This document shows, piece after piece, positions 1 through 6,214 of a stretch of DNA of 6,945 bases. Both the position numbers and the translations under genes were made by a program. The stretch lies in assembly GCA_021767305.1 (NCBI GenBank), contig JAASTL010000039.1, forward strand, positions 1-6,945, given 5' to 3'. Every line of letters begins with the position of its first letter. The stretch's first letter is position 1. The DNA is from Piscirickettsiaceae bacterium. GTDB taxonomy: Bacteria > Pseudomonadota > Gammaproteobacteria > Thiomicrospirales > Thiomicrospiraceae. Under the pieces are notes generated by a model. It was not told where the DNA came from. It saw only the letters and a program-made list of their open reading frames with translations, and ran no database searches.

Positions 1-8
1 GAGCCTTC

Positions 9-806
9 ATGTCAAAGAACCTTTTTGCTACTACGCTTGCTTGTTTACAAGAAACTGACTTAGATAAAAAAGTTCAGTTACTTGCTCAACTGCAACATGA
101 TTGGACAGAAGATAAATTCAACTTTGAACCCTGCACGAAGATTGAACGCATACCTGATCCGGGACGGCCGCAAAAACCGGTTTTAGTTCCACCTAAAGAG
201 TTACCTAAAAGAGGTTTGGGCACACCAGAAGGGCATGCCGCACTCATACATTCCATTGCCCATATTGAATTCAATGCGGTTAATTTGGCATTAGATGCCA
301 TCTACCGTTTTCAGCACATGCCGAGACTGTATTATTCTGATTGGTTGGGGGTGGCTTGTGAAGAGTCTTATCATTTTCAAATTGTGAGAGAGCATTTAGC
401 GCACTTAGGGTTTGAGTATGGTGATTTCCCAGGGCACGATGGTCTTTGGAAAACAACCTACGAAACAGACCATGATGCGATGGTGCGTATGGCTTTAGTG
501 CCAAGAACACTAGAAGCAAGAGGCTTAGATGTAACCCCGCCAATGATGTCGAAACTTCGTGCCATTGGTGATAAACGTGGCGTTGAGATTTTAAAAATTT
601 TATTACGTGATGAAATCGGGCATGTAGAGGTGGGAACACGATGGTTCCGTTATCTTTGTAAAGAACGCGGCGTAAATGCATTTTCCACTTTTCAGAAAAT
701 CATTGATGAATATTTTCATGGTGATTTACGTGGCCCTTTTAACTATGAAGCGCGTCAGCAAGCTGGATTTTCTGATGAAGAAATCAATTGGCTTAAAAGT
801 CTATAA
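9..806 (+). CDS. DUF455 family ferritin-like diiron protein
   Basis: This 265-residue protein is recognised as the DUF455 family (ferritin-like superfamily), a four-helix bundle fold expected to bind two metal ions. The sequence shows the expected ligand pattern: Glu87 (HIEFNA), Glu119 and His122 (EESYH, an ExxH), Glu169 (TLEARGLD) and Glu202 and His205 (DEIGH, the second ExxH). There is no signal peptide or membrane segment, so it is probably cytosolic. The reaction is unknown. Related diiron proteins such as MiaE hydroxylate a tRNA base, but a similar role here is only a guess. The ATG at 9 gives an N-terminus typical of the family, but only eight bases lie upstream, so a slightly longer start cannot be excluded. 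The stop is TAA, 15 bases before the methyltransferase gene, which suggests an operon. Confidence 0.9.
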   Translation: MSKNLFATTLACLQETDLDKKVQLLAQLQHDWTEDKFNFEPCTKIERIPDPGRPQKPVLVPPKELPKRGLGTPEGHAALIHSIAHIEFNAVNLALDAIYRFQHMPRLYYSDWLGVACEESYHFQIVREHLAHLGFEYGDFPGHDGLWKTTYETDHDAMVRMALVPRTLEARGLDVTPPMMSKLRAIGDKRGVEILKILLRDEIGHVEVGTRWFRYLCKERGVNAFSTFQKIIDEYFHGDLRGPFNYEARQQAGFSDEEINWLKSL

Positions 807-821
807 TCTGGCTTAGCAATT

Positions 822-1529
822 ATGGCGCACTCTTTAAACCGTCTTACTCCCAAGCAAAAACTGCGTATTCAAACACGTCATAAAAACTCCATTGCACGTC
901 ATGGATATCAGCCACAGGCTTTGTTTTGGAGTAATCGAGAGATTCAAGAAACGCGTTTTCAACAACTTTTGTGTATTTTGCCAGCACAAGATTCTTTGCC
1001 TCCAATATGGTCATTATTAGACGTTGGCTGCGGTTTTGCAGATTTGGCAAGCTACCTCAATCAAGCTGGCTACCAGCCTGAATACCATGGAGTTGATGTT
1101 TCACAAGATGTGTTAAATGCGGCAAAAAATTTGCATCCGACACTCTCTTTAGAACAGGGTGAGTTAGGTGATTTTGGCTTTGCTGATAACGGTTTTGATT
1201 ATGTCATGCTTTCCGGAGCATTAAATGAGGTGGTAGAGACTGAAATTGAGAACCTTGCGCAACACCAAGGTGCCTATGCGCAGTGGGTGATAATGGAGAT
1301 GTATCGCATTGCAAAACGCGCAGTCGCTTTTAATCTGCTTGATGCTCGTCACTCACGGGTTCAAAGCCGGAGTGATTTGCAGTCTTTTAACCCTGATGAG
1401 ATAGTACGTTTTTGTCAGCGGTTTGCTGATCAGGTTATGCTTATCGATGGGTATTTAGAGAATGATTTTACGATTCATTTAATTAAAGAATCTTTATCAT
1501 CGCAAACCGCTTTTAAGAAGGACAATTAG
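822..1529 (+). CDS. Class I SAM-dependent methyltransferase
   Basis: This 235-residue protein has a Rossmann-type methyltransferase core. Motif I is LLDVGCGFADLA (about residues 65-76), which binds S-adenosylmethionine. The acidic residue that would hold the ribose hydroxyls is Asp92 in YHGVDVS. The motif IV region is FDYVMLSGALNE (125-136). The first 60 residues are basic and polar (KQKLRIQTRHKNSIARHGY) and could contact substrate or nucleic acid, which is inference. I cannot name the substrate. It lies 15 bases after the DUF455 gene with only a weak ribosome binding site. It ends in TAG, three bases before the fructokinase ATG and in the same frame, so translation of the two is probably coupled. 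Membership in this family is clear and the specific function is not. Confidence 0.88.
   Translation: MAHSLNRLTPKQKLRIQTRHKNSIARHGYQPQALFWSNREIQETRFQQLLCILPAQDSLPPIWSLLDVGCGFADLASYLNQAGYQPEYHGVDVSQDVLNAAKNLHPTLSLEQGELGDFGFADNGFDYVMLSGALNEVVETEIENLAQHQGAYAQWVIMEMYRIAKRAVAFNLLDARHSRVQSRSDLQSFNPDEIVRFCQRFADQVMLIDGYLENDFTIHLIKESLSSQTAFKKDN
1518..1522 (+). promoter_or_regulatory. Ribosome binding site of mak inside the methyltransferase gene
   Basis: AAGGA lies 10 bases before the mak ATG at 1533, within the last codons of the methyltransferase gene. It supports this ATG as the start and shows that mak can be initiated independently of read-through from the upstream frame. Confidence 0.7.
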
Positions 1530-1532
1530 CCA

Positions 1533-2465
1533 ATGTCACAAAGTATAGACGTTCGTTTTGGTATTGATTTGGGTGGCACTAAAATCGAGATTATGGCACT
1601 TGAGGTAGAGCGTAATCATGATGTTATTGTGAGCTCAAAGGCGGTATGGCAAAAAAGAGTCTCTACGCCAAAACATGACTATCAGGCGACATTAAATGCC
1701 ATTGTTAATCTAATACAAGAAGCAGAACAAAAATTGCAATGTAATGGCACTGTTGGCATTGGCATTCCTGGAGCGATTTCTGCCAAAACCGGCAAAATCA
1801 AAAATGCTAATTCTACTTGGTTAATCGGTCAAGATTTGCAAGGTGATTTACAAAAACGGCTAAATCAACCCGTTGCTTTAGCTAATGACGCTAACTGTTT
1901 TACTTTATCAGAAGCTACTGATGGTGCGGCTCAGAAAGCCGAGGTGGTGTTTGGGGTGATTATTGGCACTGGCTGTGGCGGTGGAATTGTTGTTCACGGC
2001 AACATTCTTTCGGGAATCAATGCGATTAGCGGTGAGTGGGGGCATAATCCTTTGCCTTGGCAAACTCAGGAAGATAAACCTATGGCTTGCTATTGTGGGC
2101 TAGAGGGTTGTTTAGAGACTTTTCTGTCGGGTAGCGGTTTTCAAATGCATTATCAGGATGTATCTGGGCAAGAGCTAAGTGCTGAAGAGATTGTTGCATT
2201 AGTCGAACAGGGCGATGAACAAGCAAATCAACACCTGCAAAATTACATCGTTTGGCTCGCCAAAGGTTTGGCAAGTGTGATTAATGTTATTGATCCAGAT
2301 GTCATTGTGCTGGGTGGTGGTATGTCGAATATTCAGCAACTCTATACTGAAGTTCCTAAAATTTGGCAGCAGTGGATTTTTAGTGATCAGGTTGATACCA
2401 AACTCGTGCCACCTAAGTATGGCGATTCCAGTGGTGTGCGTGGTGCTGCTTGGTTAAGAAGTTAA
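1533..2465 (+). CDS. mak: ROK-family fructokinase (Mak-like)
   Basis: This 310-residue protein resembles E. coli Mak (302 aa) closely along its whole length, judged from memory of that sequence. It is expected to phosphorylate fructose with ATP to fructose-6-phosphate in the cytosol, possibly with activity on other hexoses. Visible motifs are the phosphate loop IDLGGTK (11-17), VGIGIPGAIS (75-83), KNANSTW (90-96), catalytic Asp119 in LANDANC, the second nucleotide motif IIGTGCGGG (143-151) and EWGHNPLPW (168-176). The ROK zinc site is His171 with Cys186, Cys188 and Cys193 (CYCGLEGC). The C-terminal motifs are IDPDVIVLGGGMSN (253-266) and GDSSGVRGAAWL (297-308). It is third in a run of three tightly spaced genes. 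I see no sugar transporter or regulator beside it. The stop is TAA and no terminator is visible after it. Confidence 0.93.
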   Translation: MSQSIDVRFGIDLGGTKIEIMALEVERNHDVIVSSKAVWQKRVSTPKHDYQATLNAIVNLIQEAEQKLQCNGTVGIGIPGAISAKTGKIKNANSTWLIGQDLQGDLQKRLNQPVALANDANCFTLSEATDGAAQKAEVVFGVIIGTGCGGGIVVHGNILSGINAISGEWGHNPLPWQTQEDKPMACYCGLEGCLETFLSGSGFQMHYQDVSGQELSAEEIVALVEQGDEQANQHLQNYIVWLAKGLASVINVIDPDVIVLGGGMSNIQQLYTEVPKIWQQWIFSDQVDTKLVPPKYGDSSGVRGAAWLRS

Positions 2466-2488
2466 GCAGTAAAGGTTTTGGGTTTCGG

Positions 2489-2517
2489 TTGCTTGATTAA
2501 TAGAAAATTTGTTTAAA
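2489..2517 (+). promoter_or_regulatory. Candidate sigma-70 promoter for the CNVC thioredoxin-fold gene
   Basis: TTGCTT (2489-2494) and TTTAAA (2512-2517) are separated by exactly 17 bases in the 81-base spacer between mak and the next gene. Only three and four of six positions match consensus, and the region is AT-rich, so chance is a real alternative. Position and spacing fit a start about 25-30 bases before the ATG at 2547. Confidence 0.35.
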
Positions 2518-2546
2518 AATAGCATTACAAATTAGTTGGAAATGAA

Positions 2547-2882
2547 ATGGAAAATATTGAAACTTTAGATCGACTCAATGAACTTAAATACGAGCAAGAA
2601 GCCTTGTTGATTCTGTTTGGTGGTAAAAAGTGTAATGTCTGTCACTCTATTAAACCTAAGTTAATTGAACTGGTGGAAAACCAATATCCTAAAGTTAAGA
2701 TGGTGTATGTAGATTGCCATGTGGTCACCGATATCTGTTCACAAAACAGTGTTTTTACCTTGCCAACTTTACAGGTTTATTTTACTGGACAGAAATTCAT
2801 AGAAGAGGTTAGAAGTTTTAGTTTGCAAAAGGTCATTGATGATATGCAAAGACCTTATAGCATGCTTTTTTCTGAGGTTTAA
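2547..2882 (+). CDS. Small thioredoxin-fold protein with CNVC active site
   Basis: This 111-residue protein is about the size of a single thioredoxin domain. A strand-like LLILFGG segment (20-26) leads to the redox motif Cys29-Asn-Val-Cys32. The usual Trp before the first cysteine is replaced by Lys (GGKKCNVC). The cis-proline loop is TLPT, with Pro73. Two further cysteines, Cys57 and Cys64, lie between them. There is no signal peptide, so it should be a cytosolic dithiol reductase or a partner-specific thiol carrier; its client is unknown. The ATG at 2547 has a modest GGA ribosome binding site six bases upstream, and the overlapping ATG at 2542 is out of frame. It ends 34 bases from the convergent SDR stop. 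It differs clearly from the interrupted CGPC thioredoxin at 3904-4278. Confidence 0.88.
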   Translation: MENIETLDRLNELKYEQEALLILFGGKKCNVCHSIKPKLIELVENQYPKVKMVYVDCHVVTDICSQNSVFTLPTLQVYFTGQKFIEEVRSFSLQKVIDDMQRPYSMLFSEV

Positions 2883-2886
2883 AATC

Positions 2887-2909
2887 TTAACTATTTTAAC
2901 TATTTTAAC
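2887..2909. repeat. Short tandem repeat between convergent genes
   Basis: The nine-base unit TTAACTATT occurs twice in full, and a third partial copy (TTAAC) follows. The repeat fills most of the 34-base gap between two convergent stop codons. No GC-rich stem is present, so it is not a classical terminator. It could be slippage-derived filler. Confidence 0.75.
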
Positions 2910-2916
2910 CCCAAGC

Positions 2917-3786
2917 TTATCTCTTACCATCGCCGCCTGCCTTTATGAGCAGTTTATCCAGCCAGCGATTCGGTAACACTCTTTTTAATACCGCAAATAC
3001 TTTAGTTGGAGTGGTAACTCGGTAACGAATCTTAGCGTTTTTGCTCTGCAATGCATGAATCACGCATTTTGTTACCGCTTCAGGTCCAAGCGTAAAAGGG
3101 GCACTGGGACCAACGGTTTCCAAGCGCTTAATCATCGCTTGGTATTTTTTAATATGCGCACTATTGTCTTTATCAATCCACTGTTTGAATTGTTCGTAAG
3201 CATTGTTTCTGAAGTTGGATAAGATTGGCCCGGGTTCAATTAAGCTGATTTGAATATTATCTTCTTTCACTTCTAATCTTAAGGTGTCGGCAAAGCCTTC
3301 TATGGCGAATTTACTGGCATTGTAAGCGCCACGGTATTGCATGGCTGCAAAGCCCAGAATTGAACTGTTATAGATAATTTTGCCACCACCATTTTGACGC
3401 ATGATTTTTACCACTTTATTGGTCAACTCTTGAGTGCCAAACACATTGGTTTCAAATTGATGCATCATCGCCGCACGACTCAAATCTTCAACTGCACCGG
3501 GTAAACCAAAGGCTCCGTTATTAAATAGAGCATCGATTTTTCCATCCGTTTTGGCGAGAATTTCATTTAAAGCCTGATCGATAGAATCAGAGGAGGTGAG
3601 ATCTAATACAAAACTATTGAGCCCCAATTCTGTCAGCTTAATAACATCTTCTGGTTTTCTACAAGTAGCAATGACTTGATAACCAAGTTCATGAAGTTCA
3701 TGAGCGCAGTGATAACCAATACCAGTGGAGCAGCCAGTAATCAGGATAGTGGCTGAAGGTGGAAGAAGTTTAGCATTTGATTTCAT
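2917..3786 (-). CDS. YbbO-like SDR family NADP(H)-dependent oxidoreductase
   Basis: This 289-residue classical short-chain dehydrogenase/reductase resembles E. coli YbbO, an NADP-dependent aldehyde reductase, over its full length as recalled. The cofactor motif is TGCSTGIG (17-24). Arg43 in ATCRKP favours NADP(H), and LDL (61-63) holds the adenine-pocket Asp62. The catalytic set is Asn114 (FETNVFG), Ser141/Ser142 (YNSSILG), Tyr155 and Lys159 (YNASK). The IEPGPI motif (183-188) follows. The C-terminal FTLGPEAV (231-238) and the basic tail LKRVLPNRWLDKLL (267-280) also match the YbbO type. The NNAG motif reads NNGA (89-92), a variant I believe is common in this subgroup. Likely substrates are medium-chain aldehydes or ketones, which is inference. 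It is separated from the upstream thioredoxin gene by a terminator, so it should have its own promoter. I could not define that promoter, and the ribosome binding site is weak. Confidence 0.9.
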   Translation of the reverse strand: MKSNAKLLPPSATILITGCSTGIGYHCAHELHELGYQVIATCRKPEDVIKLTELGLNSFVLDLTSSDSIDQALNEILAKTDGKIDALFNNGAFGLPGAVEDLSRAAMMHQFETNVFGTQELTNKVVKIMRQNGGGKIIYNSSILGFAAMQYRGAYNASKFAIEGFADTLRLEVKEDNIQISLIEPGPILSNFRNNAYEQFKQWIDKDNSAHIKKYQAMIKRLETVGPSAPFTLGPEAVTKCVIHALQSKNAKIRYRVTTPTKVFAVLKRVLPNRWLDKLLIKAGGDGKR

Positions 3787-3830
3787 AATGGGGCAAAGCT
3801 CACAGTAATTGAGTAAATAGAGTGAAGTTA

Positions 3831-3860
3831 AACAAAAACAGCCTCATATTGAGGCTGTTT
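3831..3860 (-). terminator. Rho-independent terminator of the thioredoxin gene
   Basis: A perfect 11-base-pair stem (AAACAGCCTCA at 3836-3846 pairing with 3850-3860) closes a three-base loop. On the minus strand it is followed by an uninterrupted run of T and then GTTT. It lies 43 bases after the thioredoxin stop and 49 bases before the SDR start. It therefore ends the thioredoxin transcript and separates it from the SDR. Confidence 0.9.
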
Positions 3861-3903
3861 AGTCTATTCAAAGCTAGCTAATAGTTTTAGCAATTCAAGC
3901 AAA

Positions 3904-4278
3904 TTAAGCGTTTTGGTTAGCTTGTGCTTCTTCTAGATCTTTGCGAACCTGATCCATATCTAGCTCAAGTAATTGACCAATACCTTCTTCAAGTGCGCTG
4001 CCAGGAATGGCACCAGGGTTTGAAAATACGACAATTTTCTCACGCATGAAAACCAGCGTTGGAATAGAACGAACTTGGAACATGCCGGCAAGTTCTTGTT
4101 CTTCTTCAACATTCACTTTACAGAATGCGATATCAGGATATTTATTGGAGATTTCTTCAAATACAGGACCAAACTACTTACATGGTCCGCACCATTCTGC
4201 CCAAAAATCAAAAATAACGATGTCATTATTGTTGATGGAATCTTCAAATTGGTCGGTTTTTAAATCGATAACTGCCAT
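3904..4278 (-). pseudogene. Thioredoxin family gene interrupted by in-frame TAG after CGPCK
   Basis: Read through, this frame gives a 124-codon thioredoxin-family protein. It starts MAVIDLKTDQFEDS, reaches the active site FWAEWCGPCK (Cys30-Gly-Pro-Cys33), and continues FGPVFEEISNKYPDIAFCKVNVEEEQELAGMFQVRSIPT with cis-Pro73 and a charged C-terminal tail. Codon 35 (4176-4174) is TAG, so normal translation would stop at 34 residues. Everything else is intact: a strong ribosome binding site, 89 in-frame codons after the TAG and a terminator downstream. The simplest reading is a single CAG-to-TAG change (CKQFGP would fit the family), either a recent nonsense mutation or a base-call error. Suppression of the amber codon is less likely. 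A GTG at codon 55 (4116) could start a 70-residue remnant, but it has no ribosome binding site and would lack the active site. The family assignment is firm and the functional state is not. Confidence 0.85.
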
Positions 4279-4284
4279 TAGATT

Positions 4285-4290
4285 TCCTTT
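4285..4290 (-). promoter_or_regulatory. Strong ribosome binding site of the interrupted thioredoxin gene
   Basis: AAAGGA on the minus strand lies six bases before the ATG at 4278-4276. It fixes the true start of the thioredoxin frame upstream of the TAG and shows that the initiation signal has not decayed. Confidence 0.75.
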
Positions 4291-4311
4291 ATTGGTTGCT
4301 TAGAATTTGCA

Positions 4312-4334
4312 TTGGGTGCGGTTAAAACACCCAA
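4312..4334 (-). other. Hairpin between fumC and the thioredoxin gene
   Basis: TTGGGTG (4312-4318) pairs with CACCCAA (4328-4334) around a nine-base loop. No T run follows on either strand, so it is not a standard terminator. It may stabilise or attenuate a fumC-thioredoxin transcript, or weakly stop fumC transcripts; these roles are inference. Confidence 0.4.
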
Positions 4335-4349
4335 AAATTTATATCAGTG

Positions 4350-4370
4350 TAAATCTGAGCAGCAGATTTA
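4350..4370 (-). other. Hairpin overlapping the fumC stop codon
   Basis: TAAATCTG (4350-4357) pairs perfectly with CAGATTTA (4363-4370) around a five-base loop, and the fumC TAA lies within the stem. The stem is AT-rich, and the nearest T run on the minus strand is roughly ten bases further on, so terminator function is doubtful. Confidence 0.35.
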
Positions 4371-5765
4371 AACCGATGGATTGCCGCCTTCAGTCAAAAG
4401 CGCCGGGTTTAAATATTGTTTCAGGGTAGCTTCATCAAGTTCGGTCATTTCCAAAGCAACATCTAATACTGGGCGACCAGATTTGTATGCTTCTTTAGCA
4501 ATGGCTGCTCCTTTTTCATAACCGACAACGGTGTTTAGTGCCGTCACTAGAATAGGGTTTACATCTAAAGCTTGTTGAATATTTGCCGTATTTACAGTAA
4601 ACCCTTTAATAGCTAAGTCTGCAAGTTGAATTGAGGCAGAACTGGCAATTTCAATGCTTTGTAATAGATTGTGAGCAATCATTGGCAACATTACGTTGAG
4701 CTGGAAGTTACCTGACTGTGCACCTAAGGTGATTGCAGTATGGTTACCCATAATTTGCGCTGCAACCATAGCCGCAGCTTCAGGAATTACCGGATTGACT
4801 TTACCAGGCATAATTGAGCTACCAGGTTGCAAAGCTGGAAGCTGAATCTCTCCCAGGCCAGCCAGCGGACCGGAATTCATCCAGCGCAGGTCATTGGCGA
4901 TTTTCATCAAGCTGGCAGCCAATACATTTAATTGACCACTTAATTCTAAAGCGCTGTCTTGTGAACTTAGGCCAATAAATAGGTTGTCCATTGGCTCAAA
5001 ATGAATTGCAGTAATGGTAGCCAAGTTAGCTGCAACTAAACGACCGAACTCTGGATCGGCATTCACTCCAGTACCTACCGCGGTGCCACCTTGAGGTAAC
5101 ATTTGAATGCGTTTTTGCGTGTCGCGTAAGCGGTTAATGTTGTCACTGATTTGAGCTCTCCAGGCTCCCATTTCTTGACTCAATTTAATCGGCATGGCAT
5201 CCATTAAATGAGTACGGCCTGTTTTAACTACATCGGCTAACTCTTTTTCACGGTCTTCAATCGTTTCGCAAAGGTGTTCAAGGGCAGGCAGGAGAGACTC
5301 TTCTAATGCAATAGAAGCAGCAACGTGAATGGCTGTTGGAATGACATCGTTAGAGCTTTGACTCATATTTAAGTCATCATTAGGGTGCACTTCAATCCCA
5401 GTTAATTGTTGCGCCAGCGTTGCTAAAACTTCATTGGCATTCATATTGGTACTAGTACCTGAACCGGTTTGGAAAATATCAATCGGGAATTGCTCTAGAT
5501 ATTTGCCTTGAATAACCTCTTTAGCCGCAGTCTGAATGGCCTCGGCTTTTTCTTCACTCATTAAACCCAGTTCACGGTTACTATCAGAGCAGGCAAACTT
5601 AACAAACGCCAAGGCCTGAATGAATGATTTAGGCATGGTGATTCCACTAATAGGAAAGTTGTTAATGGCTCTCTGGGTCTGCGCACCATAGAGTGCTTCT
5701 GCTGGAACCTCAAGTGCTCCCATGCTATCTTTAACCGTTCTTGTTTGTTGAGTGTCTAGTGCCAT
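4368..5765 (-). CDS. fumC: Class II fumarate hydratase
   Basis: This 465-residue protein is close to E. coli FumC (467). It interconverts fumarate and L-malate in the TCA cycle as a cytosolic, iron-free homotetramer. Diagnostic segments are KDSMGALEVPAEALYGAQTQ near the N-terminus, QTGSGTSTNMNANEV (99-113), HPNDDLNMSQSSND (127-140), GRTHLMDAMP (183-192) and the flexible catalytic loop GSSIMPGKVNP (316-326). His186 should be the residue equivalent to E. coli His188, and Ser317/Ser318 supply the loop serine. HPNDD and the GRTHLMDA form favour fumarase over aspartate ammonia-lyase. However, VIPEAAAMVAAQ after the loop departs from the TQCEALTMV wording I recall for E. coli FumC. The ATG at 5765 is preceded by a weak purine-rich site (AGAGAAAAG). 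It lies 89 bases before the thioredoxin gene and may be co-transcribed with it. Confidence 0.95.
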   Translation of the reverse strand: MALDTQQTRTVKDSMGALEVPAEALYGAQTQRAINNFPISGITMPKSFIQALAFVKFACSDSNRELGLMSEEKAEAIQTAAKEVIQGKYLEQFPIDIFQTGSGTSTNMNANEVLATLAQQLTGIEVHPNDDLNMSQSSNDVIPTAIHVAASIALEESLLPALEHLCETIEDREKELADVVKTGRTHLMDAMPIKLSQEMGAWRAQISDNINRLRDTQKRIQMLPQGGTAVGTGVNADPEFGRLVAANLATITAIHFEPMDNLFIGLSSQDSALELSGQLNVLAASLMKIANDLRWMNSGPLAGLGEIQLPALQPGSSIMPGKVNPVIPEAAAMVAAQIMGNHTAITLGAQSGNFQLNVMLPMIAHNLLQSIEIASSASIQLADLAIKGFTVNTANIQQALDVNPILVTALNTVVGYEKGAAIAKEAYKSGRPVLDVALEMTELDEATLKQYLNPALLTEGGNPSV

Positions 5766-5791
5766 GTCTTTTCTCTGTGTTAAATGTTTTC

Positions 5792-5829
5792 GGTAAACCT
5801 TAGGTCTTGGTAAACCTTAAGTAAACCTA
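5792..5829 (-). repeat. Three imperfect direct repeats upstream of fumC
   Basis: Read towards fumC, the motif TAAGGTTTACC occurs twice perfectly (5809-5819 and 5792-5802). A third, degenerate copy (TAGGTTTACTT) occupies 5819-5829. The repeats end 26 bases before the fumC ATG. They could be regulator binding sites near the promoter or part of the leader. No regulator is identified. Confidence 0.6.
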
Positions 5830-5912
5830 GCGCGAATTTTGTTCAGAAAGTCGATTTTTCGTTAATTTATGGGCAAAATTTAGCGAGTAATCAGCTTTAA
5901 ATATGACCGAGT

Positions 5913-5941
5913 ATTCTACGCGTTTTGGAGTTAAAAAAACA
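5913..5941 (-). promoter_or_regulatory. Weak candidate promoter for fumC
   Basis: On the minus strand TAGAAT (5918-5913) is a good -10 match, and TGTTTT (5941-5936) lies 17 bases upstream as a poor -35. Use of this site would give a leader of roughly 140 bases that includes the direct repeats. The call is tentative. Confidence 0.22.
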
Positions 5942-6090
5942 GGGTGTTTAGCAGTTGAATAGCGGGGGATTAATGGGCTGCAGAAAGCAAACGACAACTT
6001 CTTTAAGATAAAGCTATTTCAATATGAGTGGCTAATAAGTGCATATTTAGTCGACTTTTTAGGACTATTTAGTATCTAGGTTTAGTGGTT

Positions 6091-6106
6091 TGGATTTGCT
6101 TTTGCT
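6091..6106 (+). promoter_or_regulatory. Weak sigma-54-like -24/-12 match before the kinase
   Basis: TGG at 6091-6093 and TTGCT at 6102-6106 give the GG-N10-GC spacing of sigma-54 promoters, in the kinase direction. The CAC part of the -24 element is absent, and no enhancer-like site was recognised, so this could be coincidence. Confidence 0.15.
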
Positions 6107-6214
6107 TAAATTTTTTCCGTGTTAAAAAGTTTAATTAATGTTTTACTAGATTCGATATTTCTATTTTTTTAAATTCCTTTTAAGCATTTACTGACGCCAT
6201 TAAGATTTTGCAAG

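Larger units (their letters stand above)
5766..6214. other. Divergent intergenic region between fumC and the histidine kinase
   Basis: These 449 bases contain no convincing gene. Both flanking genes point away from the region, so it must hold their promoters. It is AT-rich, especially from 6050 to 6190. It contains the direct repeats at 5792-5829, a weak minus-strand promoter candidate at 5913-5941 and a weak sigma-54-like match at 6091-6106. TAGTC and GACTA form a short inverted repeat around 6046-6065. The nine-mer CTAGGTTTA occurs once towards each gene (5822-5830 on minus, 6076-6084 on plus). In a region of this size and composition such a match can arise by chance. Confidence 0.6.

Noticed and set aside
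280..681. A 133-codon minus-strand open frame
   Set aside because: It is antisense to the DUF455 gene, whose metal-ligand motifs confirm the plus-strand reading.
3516..3527. SDR motif NNGA in place of NNAG as a possible loss of function
   Set aside because: I believe this variant is common in YbbO-like SDRs, and all catalytic residues are present, so it is not evidence of a defect.
3904..4116. A 70-residue gene starting at GTG 4116 on the minus strand
   Set aside because: It is the downstream half of the interrupted thioredoxin frame. The GTG has no ribosome binding site and the product would lack the CGPC active site, so it is not annotated as a separate gene.
4007..4303. Plus-strand open frames of 98 and 62 codons across the thioredoxin gene
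   Set aside because: They are antisense shadows of the thioredoxin coding sequence with no ribosome binding site or protein-family features.
5903..5962. A 19-residue plus-strand open frame in the divergent spacer
   Set aside because: It has no ribosome binding site, is very short and shows no motif.
5973..6011. A 12-residue plus-strand open frame preceded by a GGGG run
   Set aside because: The G run resembles a ribosome binding site, but the frame is too short to support without conservation data.
6120..6190. Several AT-rich near-matches to sigma-70 promoters before the kinase
   Set aside because: Each has about half the consensus positions in a very AT-rich stretch, so none can be told from background.
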